This document shows positions 29,597 to 40,440 of a stretch of DNA of 64,000 bases, one piece after another. The stretch covers positions 806,001 to 870,000 of the forward strand of contig BROI01000011.1 in NCBI GenBank assembly GCA_027923505.1, written 5' to 3'. The DNA is from Mayamaea pseudoterrestris. Taxonomy: Eukaryota > Bacillariophyta > Bacillariophyceae > Sellaphorales > Sellaphoraceae. The notes beneath the pieces were generated by a model. That model searched no databases. It saw nothing but the letters and a program-made list of their open reading frames with translations, and was not told where the DNA came from. How positions within the stretch are numbered: position 1 is the stretch's first letter; every line of letters begins with the position of its first letter. Made by a program: the position numbers and the translations under genes.

Positions 29597-31257
29597 ATGG
29601 CGAAACCCCGCGTCGGCGTTTTGCTTCGCGAAACAGTCGCTGGTTCCAAGTCATCCAACCAGTCGGCCGACCTTGATAGCCTCAAGCAAAAGTATCTTGT
29701 CTTTTGCAAAAAGGTTCGACACTTGATTGGCGCACTGGACAAGCACCAAAAGGCCATGACGGAAATGGAGTCGTCGAGGAGTGGGGTGAGTGTTGTTTGT
29801 CAAGGGTCTTTTGAAATGGATGAAAGAGAAGCAATTGAATGGATCATTTAGCTTCTCTTTAACATTCTAAACCTTGCATTCAATTCATCATTCAGGTCGC
29901 TGCCAGTTTCGCGCTACTGGCCAAGGAAACTCCCATGTTTGACTGCATTGGCCTCATGCCATCATCGGATCGTCCATCCAACACTGTCTGCAGCTACATG
30001 AGCACGCACGACGTACTCAGCGCCAAGTACAAGAGCTACATGCAAAAGTACCAGCAATTCGTCTTGGAGTATGCCATCGAGTGGGAAAAGGTGGTGACGA
30101 CTCGCATCAACAATGGATTGAAAAAGGCGGAGGAACTTCGACGAGAGTTGGATCACTATCAGAAAAAGACGGAAGCCTTGCGCATATCCGTCAATCAAGC
30201 CATGGCCAAGGGAAAAAAGGTTTCCAGTGAGCAGCAGGAGAAGTTACGACGCAATGAGGAAAAGCTCATGAACAGCAAGCAAGTCTACAATCGAGTTGCG
30301 ACGGACTTGTGCATTTTGATGGAGGAGGTGACGCAACGCTCGTGGCGAGACTTGCATCCATTGCTCATCAAGGTGGCGCAGTTCGACATGACACTAAGTA
30401 GCGACGAATCCAAAGTTTTGTCGAGTCTCAATCAGGTAGTCAACGAGCTCAAGACGATTGCGACGGCCAATGGCATTAGTCCACAGCCGCGACTGAAGGA
30501 TTTGGCGAATCTAAAGCCCGAGCTCCTCAGCACGAGGCCTGGTGGAGTGGCTGGCTTGGCTATTGAAGACGACCCTAATCGACCAATGAATGGGGCAGTC
30601 TTTGGTATTAGTCCTACTGGTTCGTCGTCGAGTTTCGGAGCAAACGGCATGGGTTCGTTTCCCTTGCCCATGTCGACGCCAACGAGCAATGATCCATACG
30701 CGTCAGCCTTGGTCGATCATTCCTTCATGTCGCCAAACTCGAATGCCAGCTCCTTTGACCCCATGGCCTCATCATCCATGGCAACGGCCATGCCGCCGAC
30801 GCTGGAGGATGTTTACAAGGCTACAAACCACTCGGCAAACTCGATTCACTCGGCACCAAGCAGTGGCAATCTGCCACCCATGCCGTCGCCGATGTATGGA
30901 GGAGGTTTGCCGCCGCGTGCCAACAGTTTCAATGTCAACCGCAGCTTTGACGATAACACATCCGTGGTCAGTGGCTACAGCGCCTACTCGGCACCTGCCC
31001 CCATGATGGCGCCGCCACTCCCACCCATGCCACCGCCTCCACCTCCATCCTCGGGCAACTATGGACAATCTGTCTCGTACGGAGCCGCACCATCGCCGTC
31101 ATACGCGGTAGCTCCATCGCCAGCCTCGTATGGGGCGCCACCGTTGCCGCAGTCGCAATCTGGTGGATTTGCGTCAGCGCCGTCTTCTAGCTGGGATTCC
31201 TATGGTCAGCAGCAGCCACAGCAGAATCGAGCTGGAAACTCAAATCCGTTTGGGTAG
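29597..31257 (+). CDS. BAR-domain-like membrane-remodelling protein with proline-rich tail and C-terminal NPF
   Basis: Two exons, 29,597-29,785 and 29,896-31,257, encode 516 aa; intron 29,786-29,895 (110 nt, GTGAGT...TTCAG, phase 0). Residues 20-265 are a long, charged, helical region with BAR-like features: LKQKYLVFCKKVRHLIGALD near the start, a central helix KKAEELRRELDHYQKKTEAL, then EEKLMNSKQVYNRVATDLCI. The remainder is disordered, Ser/Pro/Gly-rich, with polyproline (MAPPLPPMPPPPPPSS) and the very C-terminus SNPFG, an NPF motif of the type bound by EH domains. BAR dimers bend membranes during endocytosis and recycling, and an NPF tail would couple this one to EH adaptors. The start at 29,597 is preferred because it begins the conserved-looking domain. 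The BAR call rests on pattern rather than a diagnostic residue. Confidence 0.75.
29786..29895 (+). other. Intron of the BAR-domain gene
   Basis: 110-nt GTGAGT...TTCAG intron, phase 0, joining MESSRSG to VAASFALLAKETP. Read-through stops at 29,851. Confidence 0.8.
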
Positions 31258-31384
31258 TTGATAAAAAGTTAGATTGAATTATTTTGTTATAAATTTGATA
31301 ATTTAGCATGCAACGACGAGACGCTATCGTTATCGACTAAAATCCATCCACCACTCTAACTGTCACGAGAAGAGCTAACTCTCA

Positions 31385-32671
31385 TCATCGTTTCACGGCC
31401 AAGACGACCGCCGGTCCAAACCGTCTCATCAACGCCTGCAAGTCCGGTCGATCCATGGACGAGTCGAGCCATACGTGCTCTACTTGGTTTCGATAACGCT
31501 CAAGCCAAAGGTACAGTTGCCACGACGTTGGATCCATGAGCAGAAAGAGTGTTTCGGAAGGCGATTGTTTCATTAAATCGTCAAAGAATGTTTGCCATTT
31601 TTCTCGCGTTTCCGACAACAAGTAGCTGACAATGTACAAGGTAGGAGTCGTAGCTGATGAATCGCATGTGCCGACGCAACCATTGGCGAACAGCAAGTCG
31701 CGCGCCTCCACGTTAACGTGCTCCGTCAATCCGCTTCGCACATCGCATCGTCCAGTACAAAAAGTTTGAATATGCTTGGGAACGACAAGAGTTTCCAAAG
31801 TAGAAAGTATTTGCTCTCGCCACTGATCAATCGTCCAGTCTAGAAGAATGGCGACAATGTCACACTTTTTGCTGGTTGCGGCAGTAGGAAGCGTCGCCAA
31901 AAGCACGGCGGCGCTAAAGGCATCGCAACCTGGACCACATCCAATGCTGCAAATGCAGGAAACCTGCGTCAAGCACTCTACATAATGCAAATAAGTTTTG
32001 CTGCTGCTGCGACCAAACAATTTTCCTAACGAGTCAATGACAAGCATGCTTCGTTCGTAGAACTTGTGCGACGTGTAGGCGTAGAGTGCATGTGGATTGT
32101 CAAAGTGTTGCTCCGTTTGCGTTCCCTTCATCATGCTCTTCATAAGTGGACGAACCTGCTGCGTGTAGTATTCTTTTCGTTCCTTTGATGATAATGATGA
32201 TGATAATGCATGGTAGTCAATGGGAATTGATTCATTCTGTCGAAGCGCACGACCGAGTTGAAGGTGAATCGAGTGGACCAGTGACTGCGCATCAGCATGA
32301 CCAAGATAGAGTTGCGTACTGCTTTCTTTTCGCTTTGTTGATTGGCTCCAAGCCACTGGAGTGCTTTGCAGCTGAGGTTGCTTGAGAAAGAGTTGTTCGA
32401 GTGCATCCTGCGTTTCAAACAGCAAAATGTCGTCGCCTCGTTCCATGGCTTGATGCTTTCGCACTGTGAGCTTGCGAAGTCGAGTTTCTAGTTTGAGTTG
32501 CTTCTTCAGTTGCTTCTTGTCGAGCCGTTCCTCGATGGAGAGAAGGCTGTTGGGACGACAAGGTGCAGGTGCGTCGCAAGAATGGTGGCCGTGGCCATCA
32601 TTCGTCGGTGGTTGCTCGTGTAGCAAATGACTGTTCTTTGGCGCGACATTCACGTCAACAAGGATTGACAT
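31385..32671 (-). CDS. SAM-dependent methyltransferase-like protein
   Basis: Single exon, 428 aa. Residues 46-100 are a basic/acidic coiled-coil-like segment. From about 190 a class I methyltransferase fold is suggested: motif I reads VSCICSIGCGPGCDAFSAAVLL (hhxhGxGxG, residues 237-258), an acidic post-I strand follows at CDIVAILLDWTIDQW, and a later strand reads TPTLYIVSYLLSETREKWQTFF. The closing strands are TLFLLMDPTSWQLYLWLERY. The substrate and subfamily cannot be told from these motifs. The N-terminal HHSCDAPAPC stretch is His/Cys-rich but does not make a recognisable zinc finger. Convergent with the BAR gene, 127 bp apart. This is the last convincing protein gene before the gene-free DNA to the right. 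Confidence 0.7.
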   Translation of the reverse strand: MSILVDVNVAPKNSHLLHEQPPTNDGHGHHSCDAPAPCRPNSLLSIEERLDKKQLKKQLKLETRLRKLTVRKHQAMERGDDILLFETQDALEQLFLKQPQLQSTPVAWSQSTKRKESSTQLYLGHADAQSLVHSIHLQLGRALRQNESIPIDYHALSSSLSSKERKEYYTQQVRPLMKSMMKGTQTEQHFDNPHALYAYTSHKFYERSMLVIDSLGKLFGRSSSKTYLHYVECLTQVSCICSIGCGPGCDAFSAAVLLATLPTAATSKKCDIVAILLDWTIDQWREQILSTLETLVVPKHIQTFCTGRCDVRSGLTEHVNVEARDLLFANGCVGTCDSSATTPTLYIVSYLLSETREKWQTFFDDLMKQSPSETLFLLMDPTSWQLYLWLERYRNQVEHVWLDSSMDRPDLQALMRRFGPAVVLAVKR

Positions 32672-32887
32672 TAGACTCGCATGCAGTGTAAAATGATTAT
32701 ATTGTCTTATGTAGTACTACCGGTAGATGAGGGACTTTACCCAGATTTGCTTGCAGTTAACGAATGACCTTGCGCGTTTCGCAATGAACGAGCCTCACAC
32801 AAACGAGCATGTCGCTCTGCGACAAGTTGATACCTTCACTGTCAATCAACAAAGCACACCAGTATTAGACCCATCCATCAAATAATA
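32672..32887. other. Promoter-side region of the methyltransferase-like gene
   Basis: 216 bp between the last protein gene and the first 463-bp repeat. Becomes AT-rich at its right end (AATAATAAATAAG). No further feature seen. Confidence 0.35.
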
Positions 32888-33350
32888 AATAAGTATCACT
32901 TTCCCTCAAGTTACTCATGCAGCAACATGTCCCTTGCTTAGCATTGTACATTAACATCTAACTTTGACACATAAAGTAACACAACATTGAAGACAATACC
33001 TCTCTGCCCCAAGTCACTCATGCAGCAACATGTCCCATGCATAGCATTGTACGTTAACATCTAGCTTTGACAAATAATATAAACACAAGGCTTTCTGAAC
33101 CAACATCAAGCTGTGACTCCATAGTACTTGTAGTTTCCAACAAGCCAAGCCATGTGTTTCAGTTGCATCTGTTTGATGTGATGACAAGACACCACACAAC
33201 CACGGTACGACACATTGCAAGTGATAATTATTTCACCGATTCACAGCTAGTAAGGGCCCCTTTAGCTCAGTCGGTAGAGCGTACGTCTCATAAACCAATC
33301 AAAAACGCAGAGCCAGCGTAAGGTCAGCAGTTCGATCCTGTTAGGGGGAC
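32888..33350 (+). repeat. 463-bp direct repeat, left copy (contains a tRNA-Met copy at its end)
   Basis: Starts AATAAGTA and ends at the tRNA discriminator position. The right copy lies exactly 4,025 bp downstream (36,913-37,375) with no length change and only a handful of base differences. Within it, about 50 bp beginning ACTCATGCAGCAACATGTCC recurs 103 bp further on (32,913 and 33,016), so the unit itself contains an older internal duplication. Confidence 0.9.
33256..33350 (+). pseudogene. tRNA-Met(CAU) copy with 22-nt intron, probably degenerate
   Basis: A full cloverleaf folds: acceptor GCCCCTT with AGGGGGA, D-arm GCTC/GAGC, anticodon arm TACGT/GCGTA, T-arm AGCAG/CTGTT with loop TTCGATC. 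The anticodon CAT is at 33,289-33,291, with a 22-nt intron at 33,293-33,314 after position 37. Two marks against function relative to the right copy: the first acceptor pair is G1-A72 instead of G-C, and no T-run follows (ACAAACAACAAG). The internal A and B boxes are intact, so it might still recruit TFIIIC. Confidence 0.7.
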
Positions 33351-36300
33351 AAACAACAAGCTGTCTAGACAACAGTATTGGCAAGCAAGCAAGAGGAATG
33401 AGAGGCATTGGATGGGTGATTGGCAACTTGATCTGTGGCTGTCCATCCTCCATTGATGTCTCATCTGATGTGTCCCAGACCGTCAATGATGTGTGTATCA
33501 CTCAGAGTGTTCATATAAGCTATCTTATGAGTGTCCCAAGGCAGTGTCATCTAAACATTCACATTGAGCTGGACATTCAGCAAATGTGCAGATTGCCCTC
33601 CATCACTTGGCTGTTTCTACCTGCGATGCAAGGCTCTGTCCAATCTAGCTGCCCATCTGGAGACAGTGATGTCCATGTAGGTTGTGCATGCTATGTGACC
33701 CGGAAATCCGGGTCCGGGACATTCAGCGAAAGTGCAGATTGCCCTCCATCACTTGGCTGTTACTACCTGCGGTGCAAGGCTCTGTCCAATCTAGCTGCCC
33801 ATCTGGAGACAGCGATGTCCATGTAGGTTGTGCATGCTATTGACCTGGAAATCCGGGTCCAGGACATTCAGCAAATGTGCAGATTGCCCTCCATCACTTG
33901 GCTGTTACTGCAGACCTGCGAGACTGTCGGATGCATGTGACGGCTCTGTTCCAGATTGCCCTCATACTGGCTGCAGGCTCGCCAACCCCATCTGGAGACA
34001 GTGATGTCCATGTAGGTTGTGCATGCTATGTGACCTGGAAATCCGGGTCCAGGACATTCAGCAAAAGTGCAGATTGCCCTCCATCACTTGGCTGTTTCTA
34101 CCTGTGGTGCAAGGCTCTGTCCAATCTAGCTGCCCATCTGGAGACAGTGATGTCCATGTAGGTTGTGCATGCTATGTGACCCAGAAATCTGGGTCTGTGA
34201 ACAAGAAACCATGTCATCAATGATGACTGACAGCAAATCCCGTCCATGACAAGAGTTGCCTCAACCCACAGGACACCAGCCAGCTGGAGGGTGTCCCACC
34301 ACACAACAACAGTGGCTGAGTGTTGAGAACTGCAAAAAGAGACAGGGAAGAAAGAACAAGTCACCAAAGACAATTTGCAGTGGACAGCCTCCTGTAAAGT
34401 AATGGTTGCCACACCTTGGTTGTCAACAAACAAGAAGAATCAAATTTGCGATCTGGGCCAAGGAGTCAAAAGCATCCTTGATTGTATTGGTTGGTGGTGG
34501 CTTGGAATAGTATCACAACGTAGCAGTACTCGCATTCAGAAGGCAAAACCTAACACACCCCAGAATCGAAACAGAGCACCAGCAAACTATTCACGTTGCT
34601 CAAACAGTGCCGCTGCATGTATATAACTACTGTTTCAGTCACTAGTATGGCTCAAAGTACAAACACCATGCTGTGCCATTACATTGTGACAGATAGTTTC
34701 ATGACTTCCTTGGGTGTGAGCAGAGGTGACACGGTTCTGTGGATGCTGTCCCTATGTCAAGGGTGGCAGCAATCAGACTGCATATTTCTCTTAGCATCAT
34801 ATACCAACCAGGGCACGGGATGTCACAAAATATTTTGCCCCACTGGGATAACCAGCCAGTCTGCCAGGATGGTATCAAAGGTGATTGCGATGTTGGGGTG
34901 ATAATGGAGCCATCGGAATGCTGCTGATTATTATTTGCTGCCATGTAAATTCCCTCCATTGGAATATCCACTTGTAACTTCCATATGAGCTTGATCATGC
35001 ATGGAATGACTAAGCCATTTATCAGGCAATTGACGTTGCCTCTATCAAGTGGGTGTAAAGGCATGGAAGGATCACTAAACAAGTGTCCTTCGTCACCAAG
35101 GCGCCCATGTTTTGGAGGGATGTACCAGATCAAGGCCAGGAAGTGACTAGGTACATGCGCCCAAAGGCAGCAAGGGAACATGAAGTGGTATGACAATTTT
35201 TCTTCCATTCTGTATTTTTCAATAATGTTGTCCAATCTTTGTCAAGCCCTCTGTTGTTTTCTTGTTTGCGTCAAGCAACATCCTCAAACGGGTAGACAAA
35301 GTCACTGCAGAAAGGGATGCCAGCATCCTTCTCTTTTCCCTGGAAGTTGTCCATCAGGTAATGAGGTGGCAAGGTGACATGCTGGAGGCTGGCAAGTGAA
35401 TCTTGGAGCAGTGTTTGAACTTTGGTGGCGTGAGTGCACACCCCTCCCAGCCAGCAAAGTAAGTCATGTATAGGAAGTTACATTGTAGAGGAGCAGCTCC
35501 CATGTTGTCAACTCTTTGCGGACAGATGTCACTGGTGTCCTTATTAGGATAAAGGTGTGTCTGTGTGAGATACCAGACGGGACTGGTGATGCTCATGTGC
35601 AAATGTGTGTGTAGCTTTGGTGGTGATTACCAATGGCGTCGCAATGTCATGTCATCCCGTGCAGATAAGTTGCCCCATGCGAGATGCAGAATGAAGTAGA
35701 GAGAGGTGTGTGCATGCTCACAGCTGAGATTGATGGTCACCTTTTCAAGCCGGCGGAGGTAGACCCTTGTTTGGGATAATTATGGAACAGGTAGACTTTC
35801 TGCAGGCCTTCTACTGACAGTGCTGCTGCAATGTCCACTCTGACAAATTAGTTCAGCCAAGTTAATAAATCTGCTTTTTGGAATGTTATTTCATAGTTCT
35901 TTATCCAAGTTTGTGTTTTTATGTTCTACATACCAGGCAAGTACCACATGTTGTCCATGTGAGTGGAAATGGAAAGTGGAGACGTCCAGTGATTAATCAA
36001 AATTTGTTAACACCATTGACAATCACACAATCATAGTCTTACCTCCAAAAAGCTCTGATACAGGATTCTTGGCCACAGTCTGTACAGCTCTTGATGGAGA
36101 TGCTTTGCAGAATAGTCTCGCGCTCACCACTACATGAATACAACTTCACTCTCATTGCATAACAGTAATACCATATTGTGTGTTACTTTTTACATCACTA
36201 CCATTGACTCCACTCAGAAGATCATCCAGTCAATCAGTTTCTTTCAATCACTTTCCTTCAGTTGCTATTTGTTACAACAAATCCACATATTGGTTGCACA

Positions 36301-36912
36301 ATTTCTCTAGTCACATGTCACATACGACGCGCTGCGGACTTGACACCAGCTATTTAGGGTTCAGTTCTTGACTTTGTTGCTCTACAACTTGTCATTTGTC
36401 ATATCATGAGAGCCTAATAATTGCTTTTGGTTGTTGGGCCAATGTCCATCAATGTGTGCAGCAAGTGGTCCCACAATAGCTGACGGCGTAGGGCTAGCTT
36501 GGGATGGTGAAAAGTGCTGAAAGCTGTTTGCAACTGGAGGCCTTTCCAATTGTTCCATGTGTTGGTGGCCTGTGACATGAATAGCGTATCAACTTTTACT
36601 AGATTGGGGCTTTGTTGCTGAGGTGGTGGAGCCTATTGCGTGTCCCAAGCCAAAGCTGTAATTCAGGTGCAGCAGGGTTATTGGCATCATCATTCTCTTG
36701 TTTGAAGCAAAAACTTTCCCTTGGTGAGGACTTCCTGGCCCTCCATCCAACCATCAATCTGGAATGCCATTGCGGTGGCTTTCTCCTCTTCTTTGGGGCC
36801 ATGTCACCCAACCAGGTTGTAGAAGCCTTGTTTGGATCAGCAGATGTAAACATCTTGCAGAGCTCCTGGAAAACAGACAACCTTCATGATAGAAGGAATG
36901 AGGGAGTCTACC
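33351..36912. other. Gene-free segment between the two tRNA-bearing repeats
   Basis: 3,562 bp without a convincing gene. It contains the 146-bp repeat cluster (33,571-34,200) and otherwise unique DNA. The longest ORF, minus strand 34,699-35,235 (178 aa), has no domain I recognise. A minus-strand ORF at 36,599-36,880 includes a basic KKRRKPPQWHSR stretch that could be a transposon remnant, but that is a guess. Direct repeats at both ends invite comparison with a non-autonomous element, but typical TG...CA ends and an obvious target-site duplication are not seen. Confidence 0.5.
33571..34200 (+). repeat. Degenerate 146-bp tandem repeat, four copies, with a palindromic core
   Basis: Copies begin with GGACATTCAGC at 33,571, 33,717, 33,862 and 34,052. 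Spacings are 146 and 145, then 190 because the third copy carries an extra segment. Each holds GATTGCCCTCCATCACTTGG and CATCTGGAGACAGYGATGTC. Between copies lies the inverted repeat GACCCGGAAATCCGGGTC (7-bp arms, 4-nt spacer) at about 33,697, or decayed forms of it (33,842, 34,032, 34,178). No similarity to the 169-bp satellite noticed. Confidence 0.85.
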
Positions 36913-37375
36913 AATAAGTACATCTTTCCCTCAAGCTACTCATGCAGCAACATGTCCCTTGCTTAGCATTGTACATTTATATCTAACTTTGACACATAAA
37001 GTAACACAACATTGAAGACAATACCTCTCTGCCCCAAGTCACTCATGCAGCAACATGTCCCATGCATAGCATTGTACGTTAACATCTAGCTTTAACACAT
37101 AATATAAACACAAGGCTTTCTGAACCAACATCAAGCTGTGACTCCATAGTACTTGTAGTTTCCAACAAGCCAAGCCATGTGTTTCAGTTGCATCTGTTTG
37201 ATGTGATGACAAGACACCACACAACCACGGTACGACACATTGCAAGTGATAATTATTTCACCGATTCACAGCTAGTAAGGGCCCCTTTAGCTCAGTCGGT
37301 AGAGCGTACGTCTCATAAACCAATCAAAAACGCAGAGCCAGCGTAAGGTCAGCAGTTCGATCCTGTTAGGGGGCA
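36913..37375 (+). repeat. 463-bp direct repeat, right copy (contains the intact tRNA-Met)
   Basis: Same length and order as 32,888-33,350. Similarity stops at the tRNA 3' end: after it the left copy continues ACAAACAACAAG and this one CATTTTTTTG. The few differences (e.g. ATTTATATC against ATTAACATC) suggest a fairly recent duplication. Confidence 0.9.
37281..37375 (+). tRNA. tRNA-Met(CAU), elongator type, with 22-nt intron
   Basis: Acceptor GCCCCTT pairs fully with AGGGGGC (37,368-37,374), discriminator A at 37,375. D-arm GCTC/GAGC with GG in the loop; anticodon arm TACGT/GCGTA; anticodon CAT at 37,314-37,316; intron 37,318-37,339 between positions 37 and 38, the canonical place. T-loop TTCGATC has T54, so this is the elongator and not the initiator. 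The A box TAGCTCAGTCGG is perfect, and the B box AGTTCGATCCT is near consensus. A run of seven T at 37,378-37,384 is a good Pol III terminator. The gene lies 110 bp from the first satellite monomer. Confidence 0.92.
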
Positions 37376-37377
37376 CA

Positions 37378-37384
37378 TTTTTTG
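37378..37384 (+). terminator. Pol III T-run terminator of tRNA-Met
   Basis: Seven consecutive T starting three bases after the discriminator base. Absent after the left tRNA copy. Confidence 0.8.
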
Positions 37385-37493
37385 CTTTTTAATTTCATTT
37401 GTTTTTAAATCACAATTAGCATTAAAATTTAGTACTGTATATGATAGCTTCAAGATCACTGTGATTTGCATGACTAATGGTAAAATTTTTTGT
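37385..37493. other. AT-rich spacer between tRNA-Met and the satellite array
   Basis: 109 bp, visibly AT-rich (runs such as TTTTTAATTTCATTTG and TAAAATTTTTTG), unlike the roughly 51% GC of the satellite. It ends abruptly at the first monomer (CTTGCTGTAG, 37,494). Nothing else recognised. Confidence 0.7.
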
Positions 37494-40440
37494 CTTGCTG
37501 TAGGGGCGTTTGAATGTCATGGCATCTGCGGGCTGAGACTGGTGACAAGTAGTCACCAAATACATTGCCATCCCCTGAGAGACCCGCCAAGCCTACCATG
37601 TTGTAGCGCAGCCGGAATAATGATGTTGGCACCGTTCTGGTGTAATTTGGGCACCTACAGGGCTTGCTGTAGGGGCGTTTGAATGTCATGGCATCTGCGG
37701 GCTGAGACTGGTGACAAGTTGTCACCAAATACATTGCCATCCCCTGAGACACCAGCCAAGCCTACCATCTTGTAGTGCAGCTGGAATAACAATGTTGGCA
37801 TCATTCTGGTGTAATTTGAGCACCTACAGGGCTTGCTGTAGGGGCGTTTGAATGTCATGGCATCTGCGGGCTGAGACTGGTGACAAGTTGTCACCAAATA
37901 CATTGCCACCCCCTGAGACACCAGCCAAGCCTACCATCTTGTAGCGCAGCCTGAATTATGATGTTGGCACCATTCTGGTGTAATTTGGGCACCTACAGGG
38001 CTTGCTGTAGGGGCGTTTGAATGTCATGGCATCTGCGGGCTGAGACTGGTGACAAGTTGTCACCAAATACATTGCCATCCCCTGAGACACCAGCCAAGCC
38101 TACCATCTTGTAGCGCAGCCGGAATAATGATGTTGGCACCATTCTGGTGTAATTTGGGCACCTACAGGGCTTGCTGTCGGGGCGTTTGAATGTCATGGCA
38201 TCTGCGGGCTGAGACTGGTGACAAGTTGTCACCAAATACATTGCCATCCCCTGAGACACCAGCCAAGCCTACCATCTTGTAGCGCAGCCTGAAAAATGAT
38301 GTTGGCACCATAGATATTGAATTTGGGCTCCTACAGGGCTTGCTGTAGGGGCGTTTATATATCATGGCATCTGCGGGCTGAGACTGGTGACAAGTTGTCA
38401 CCAAATACATTGCCATCCCCTGAGACACCAGCCAAGCCTACCATCTTGTAGCGCAGCCTGAATAATGATGTTGGCACCATTCTGGTGTAATTTGGGCACC
38501 TACAGGGCTTGCTGTAGGGGCGTTTGAATGTCATGGCATCTGCAGGGTGAGACTGGTGACTAGTTGTCACCAAATACATTGCCATCCCCTGAGACACCAG
38601 CCAAGCCTACCATCTTGTAGCGCAGCCTGAATAATGATGTTGGCACCATTCTGGTGTAATTTGGGCACCTACAGGGCTTGCTGTAGGGGCGTTTGAATGT
38701 CATGGCATCTGCGGGCTGAGACTGGTGACAAGTTGTCACCAAATACATTGCCATCCCCTGAGACACCAGCCAAGCCTACCATCTTGTAGCGCAGCTGGAA
38801 ATAATGATGTTGGCACCATTCTGGTGTAATTTGGGCACCTACAGGGCTTGCTGTAGGGGCGTTTGAATGTCATGGCATCTGTGGGCTGAGACTGGTGACA
38901 AGTTGTCACCAAATACATTGCCATCCCCTGAGACACCAGCCAAGCCTACCATCTTGTAGCGCAGCCTGAAAAATGATGTTGGCACCATTCTGGTGTAATT
39001 TGGGCACCTACAGGGCTTGCTGTAGGGGCGTTTGAATGTCATGGCATCTGCAGGCTGAGACTGGTGACAAGTTGTCACCAAATACATTGCCATCCCCTGA
39101 GACACCATCCAAGCCTACCATCTTGTAGCGCAGCCTGAATAATGATGTTGGCACCATTCTGGTGCATTTTGGGCACCTACAGGGCTTGCTATAGGGGCAT
39201 TTGAATGTCATTCATCAGCGGGCTGAGACTGGTGACAAGTTGTCAGCAACTACATCACCACCCCTGAGACACCAGCCAAGCCTACCATCTTGTAGCGCAG
39301 CCTGAATAATGATGTTGGCACCATTCTGGTGTATTTTGGGCACCTACAGGGCTTGCTGTAGGGGCGTTTGAATGTCATGGCATCTGCGGGCTGAGACTGG
39401 TGACAAGTTGTCACCAAATACATTGCCATCCCCTGAGACACCAGCCAAGCCTACCATCTTGTAGCGCAGCCTGAATAATGATGTTGGCACCATTCTGGTG
39501 TAATTTGGGCACCTACAGGGCTTGCTGTAGGGGCGTTTGAATGTCATGGCATCTGCGGGCTGAGACTGGTGACAAGTTGTCACCAAATACATTGCCATCC
39601 CCTGAGACACCAGCCAAGCCTACCATCTTGTAGCGCAGCTGGAATAACGATGTTGGCACCATTCTGGTGTAATTTGAGCACCTACAGGGCTTGCTGTAGG
39701 GGCGTTTGAATGTCATGGCATCTGCGGGCTGAGACTGGTGACAAGTTGTCACCAAATACATTGCCATCCCCTGAGACACCAGCCAAGCCTACCATCTTGT
39801 AGCGCAGCCTGAAAAATGATGTTGGCACCATTCTGGTGTAATTTGGGCACCTACAGGGCTTGCTGTAGGGGCGTTTGAATGTCATGGCATCTGCGGGCTG
39901 AGACTGGTGACAAGTTGTCACCAAATACATTGCCATCCCCTGAGACACCAGCCAAGCCTACCATCTTGTAGCGCAGCCTGAATAATGATGTTGGCACCAT
40001 TCTGGTGTAATTTGGGCACCTACAGGGCTTGCTGTAGGGGCGTTTGAATGTCATGGCATCTGCGGGCTGAGACTGGTGACAAGTTGTCACCAAATACATT
40101 GCCATCCCCTGAGACACCAGCCAAGCCTACCATCTTGTAGCGCAGCTGGAAATAATGATGTTGGCACCATTCTGGTGTAATTTGGGCACCTACAGGGCTT
40201 GCTGTATGGGCGTTTGAATGTCATGGCATCTGCGGGCTGAGACTGGTGACAAGTTGTCACCAAATACATTGCCATCCCCTGAGACACCAGCCAAGCCTAC
40301 CATCTTGTAGCGCAGCCTGAAAAATGATGTTGGCACCATTCTGGTGTAATTTGGGCACCTACAGGGCTTGCTGTAGGGGCGTTTGAATGTCATGGCATCT
40401 GCGGGCTGAGACTGGTGACAAGTTGTCACCAAATACATTG

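Noticed and set aside
33256-33350. tRNA-derived SINE
   Set aside because: The tRNA part keeps intron and cloverleaf, is preceded (not followed) by the repeated body, and has no A-rich or simple-repeat tail.
33398-34223. Plus-strand ORFs with repeated DVHVGCACYVT segments
   Set aside because: The repeated peptide is the translation of the 146-bp tandem repeat, with frame changes between copies.
34699-35235. 178-aa minus-strand ORF as a gene
   Set aside because: No recognisable domain, no neighbour support, and it lies in DNA with repeat remnants. Kept only as a remark.
32888-37375. LTR-type retroelement with 463-bp terminal repeats
   Set aside because: The repeats do not begin TG and end CA, they end in a folded tRNA gene, no flanking duplication is seen, and the interior shows no recognisable element gene. 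A segmental duplication explains it as well.
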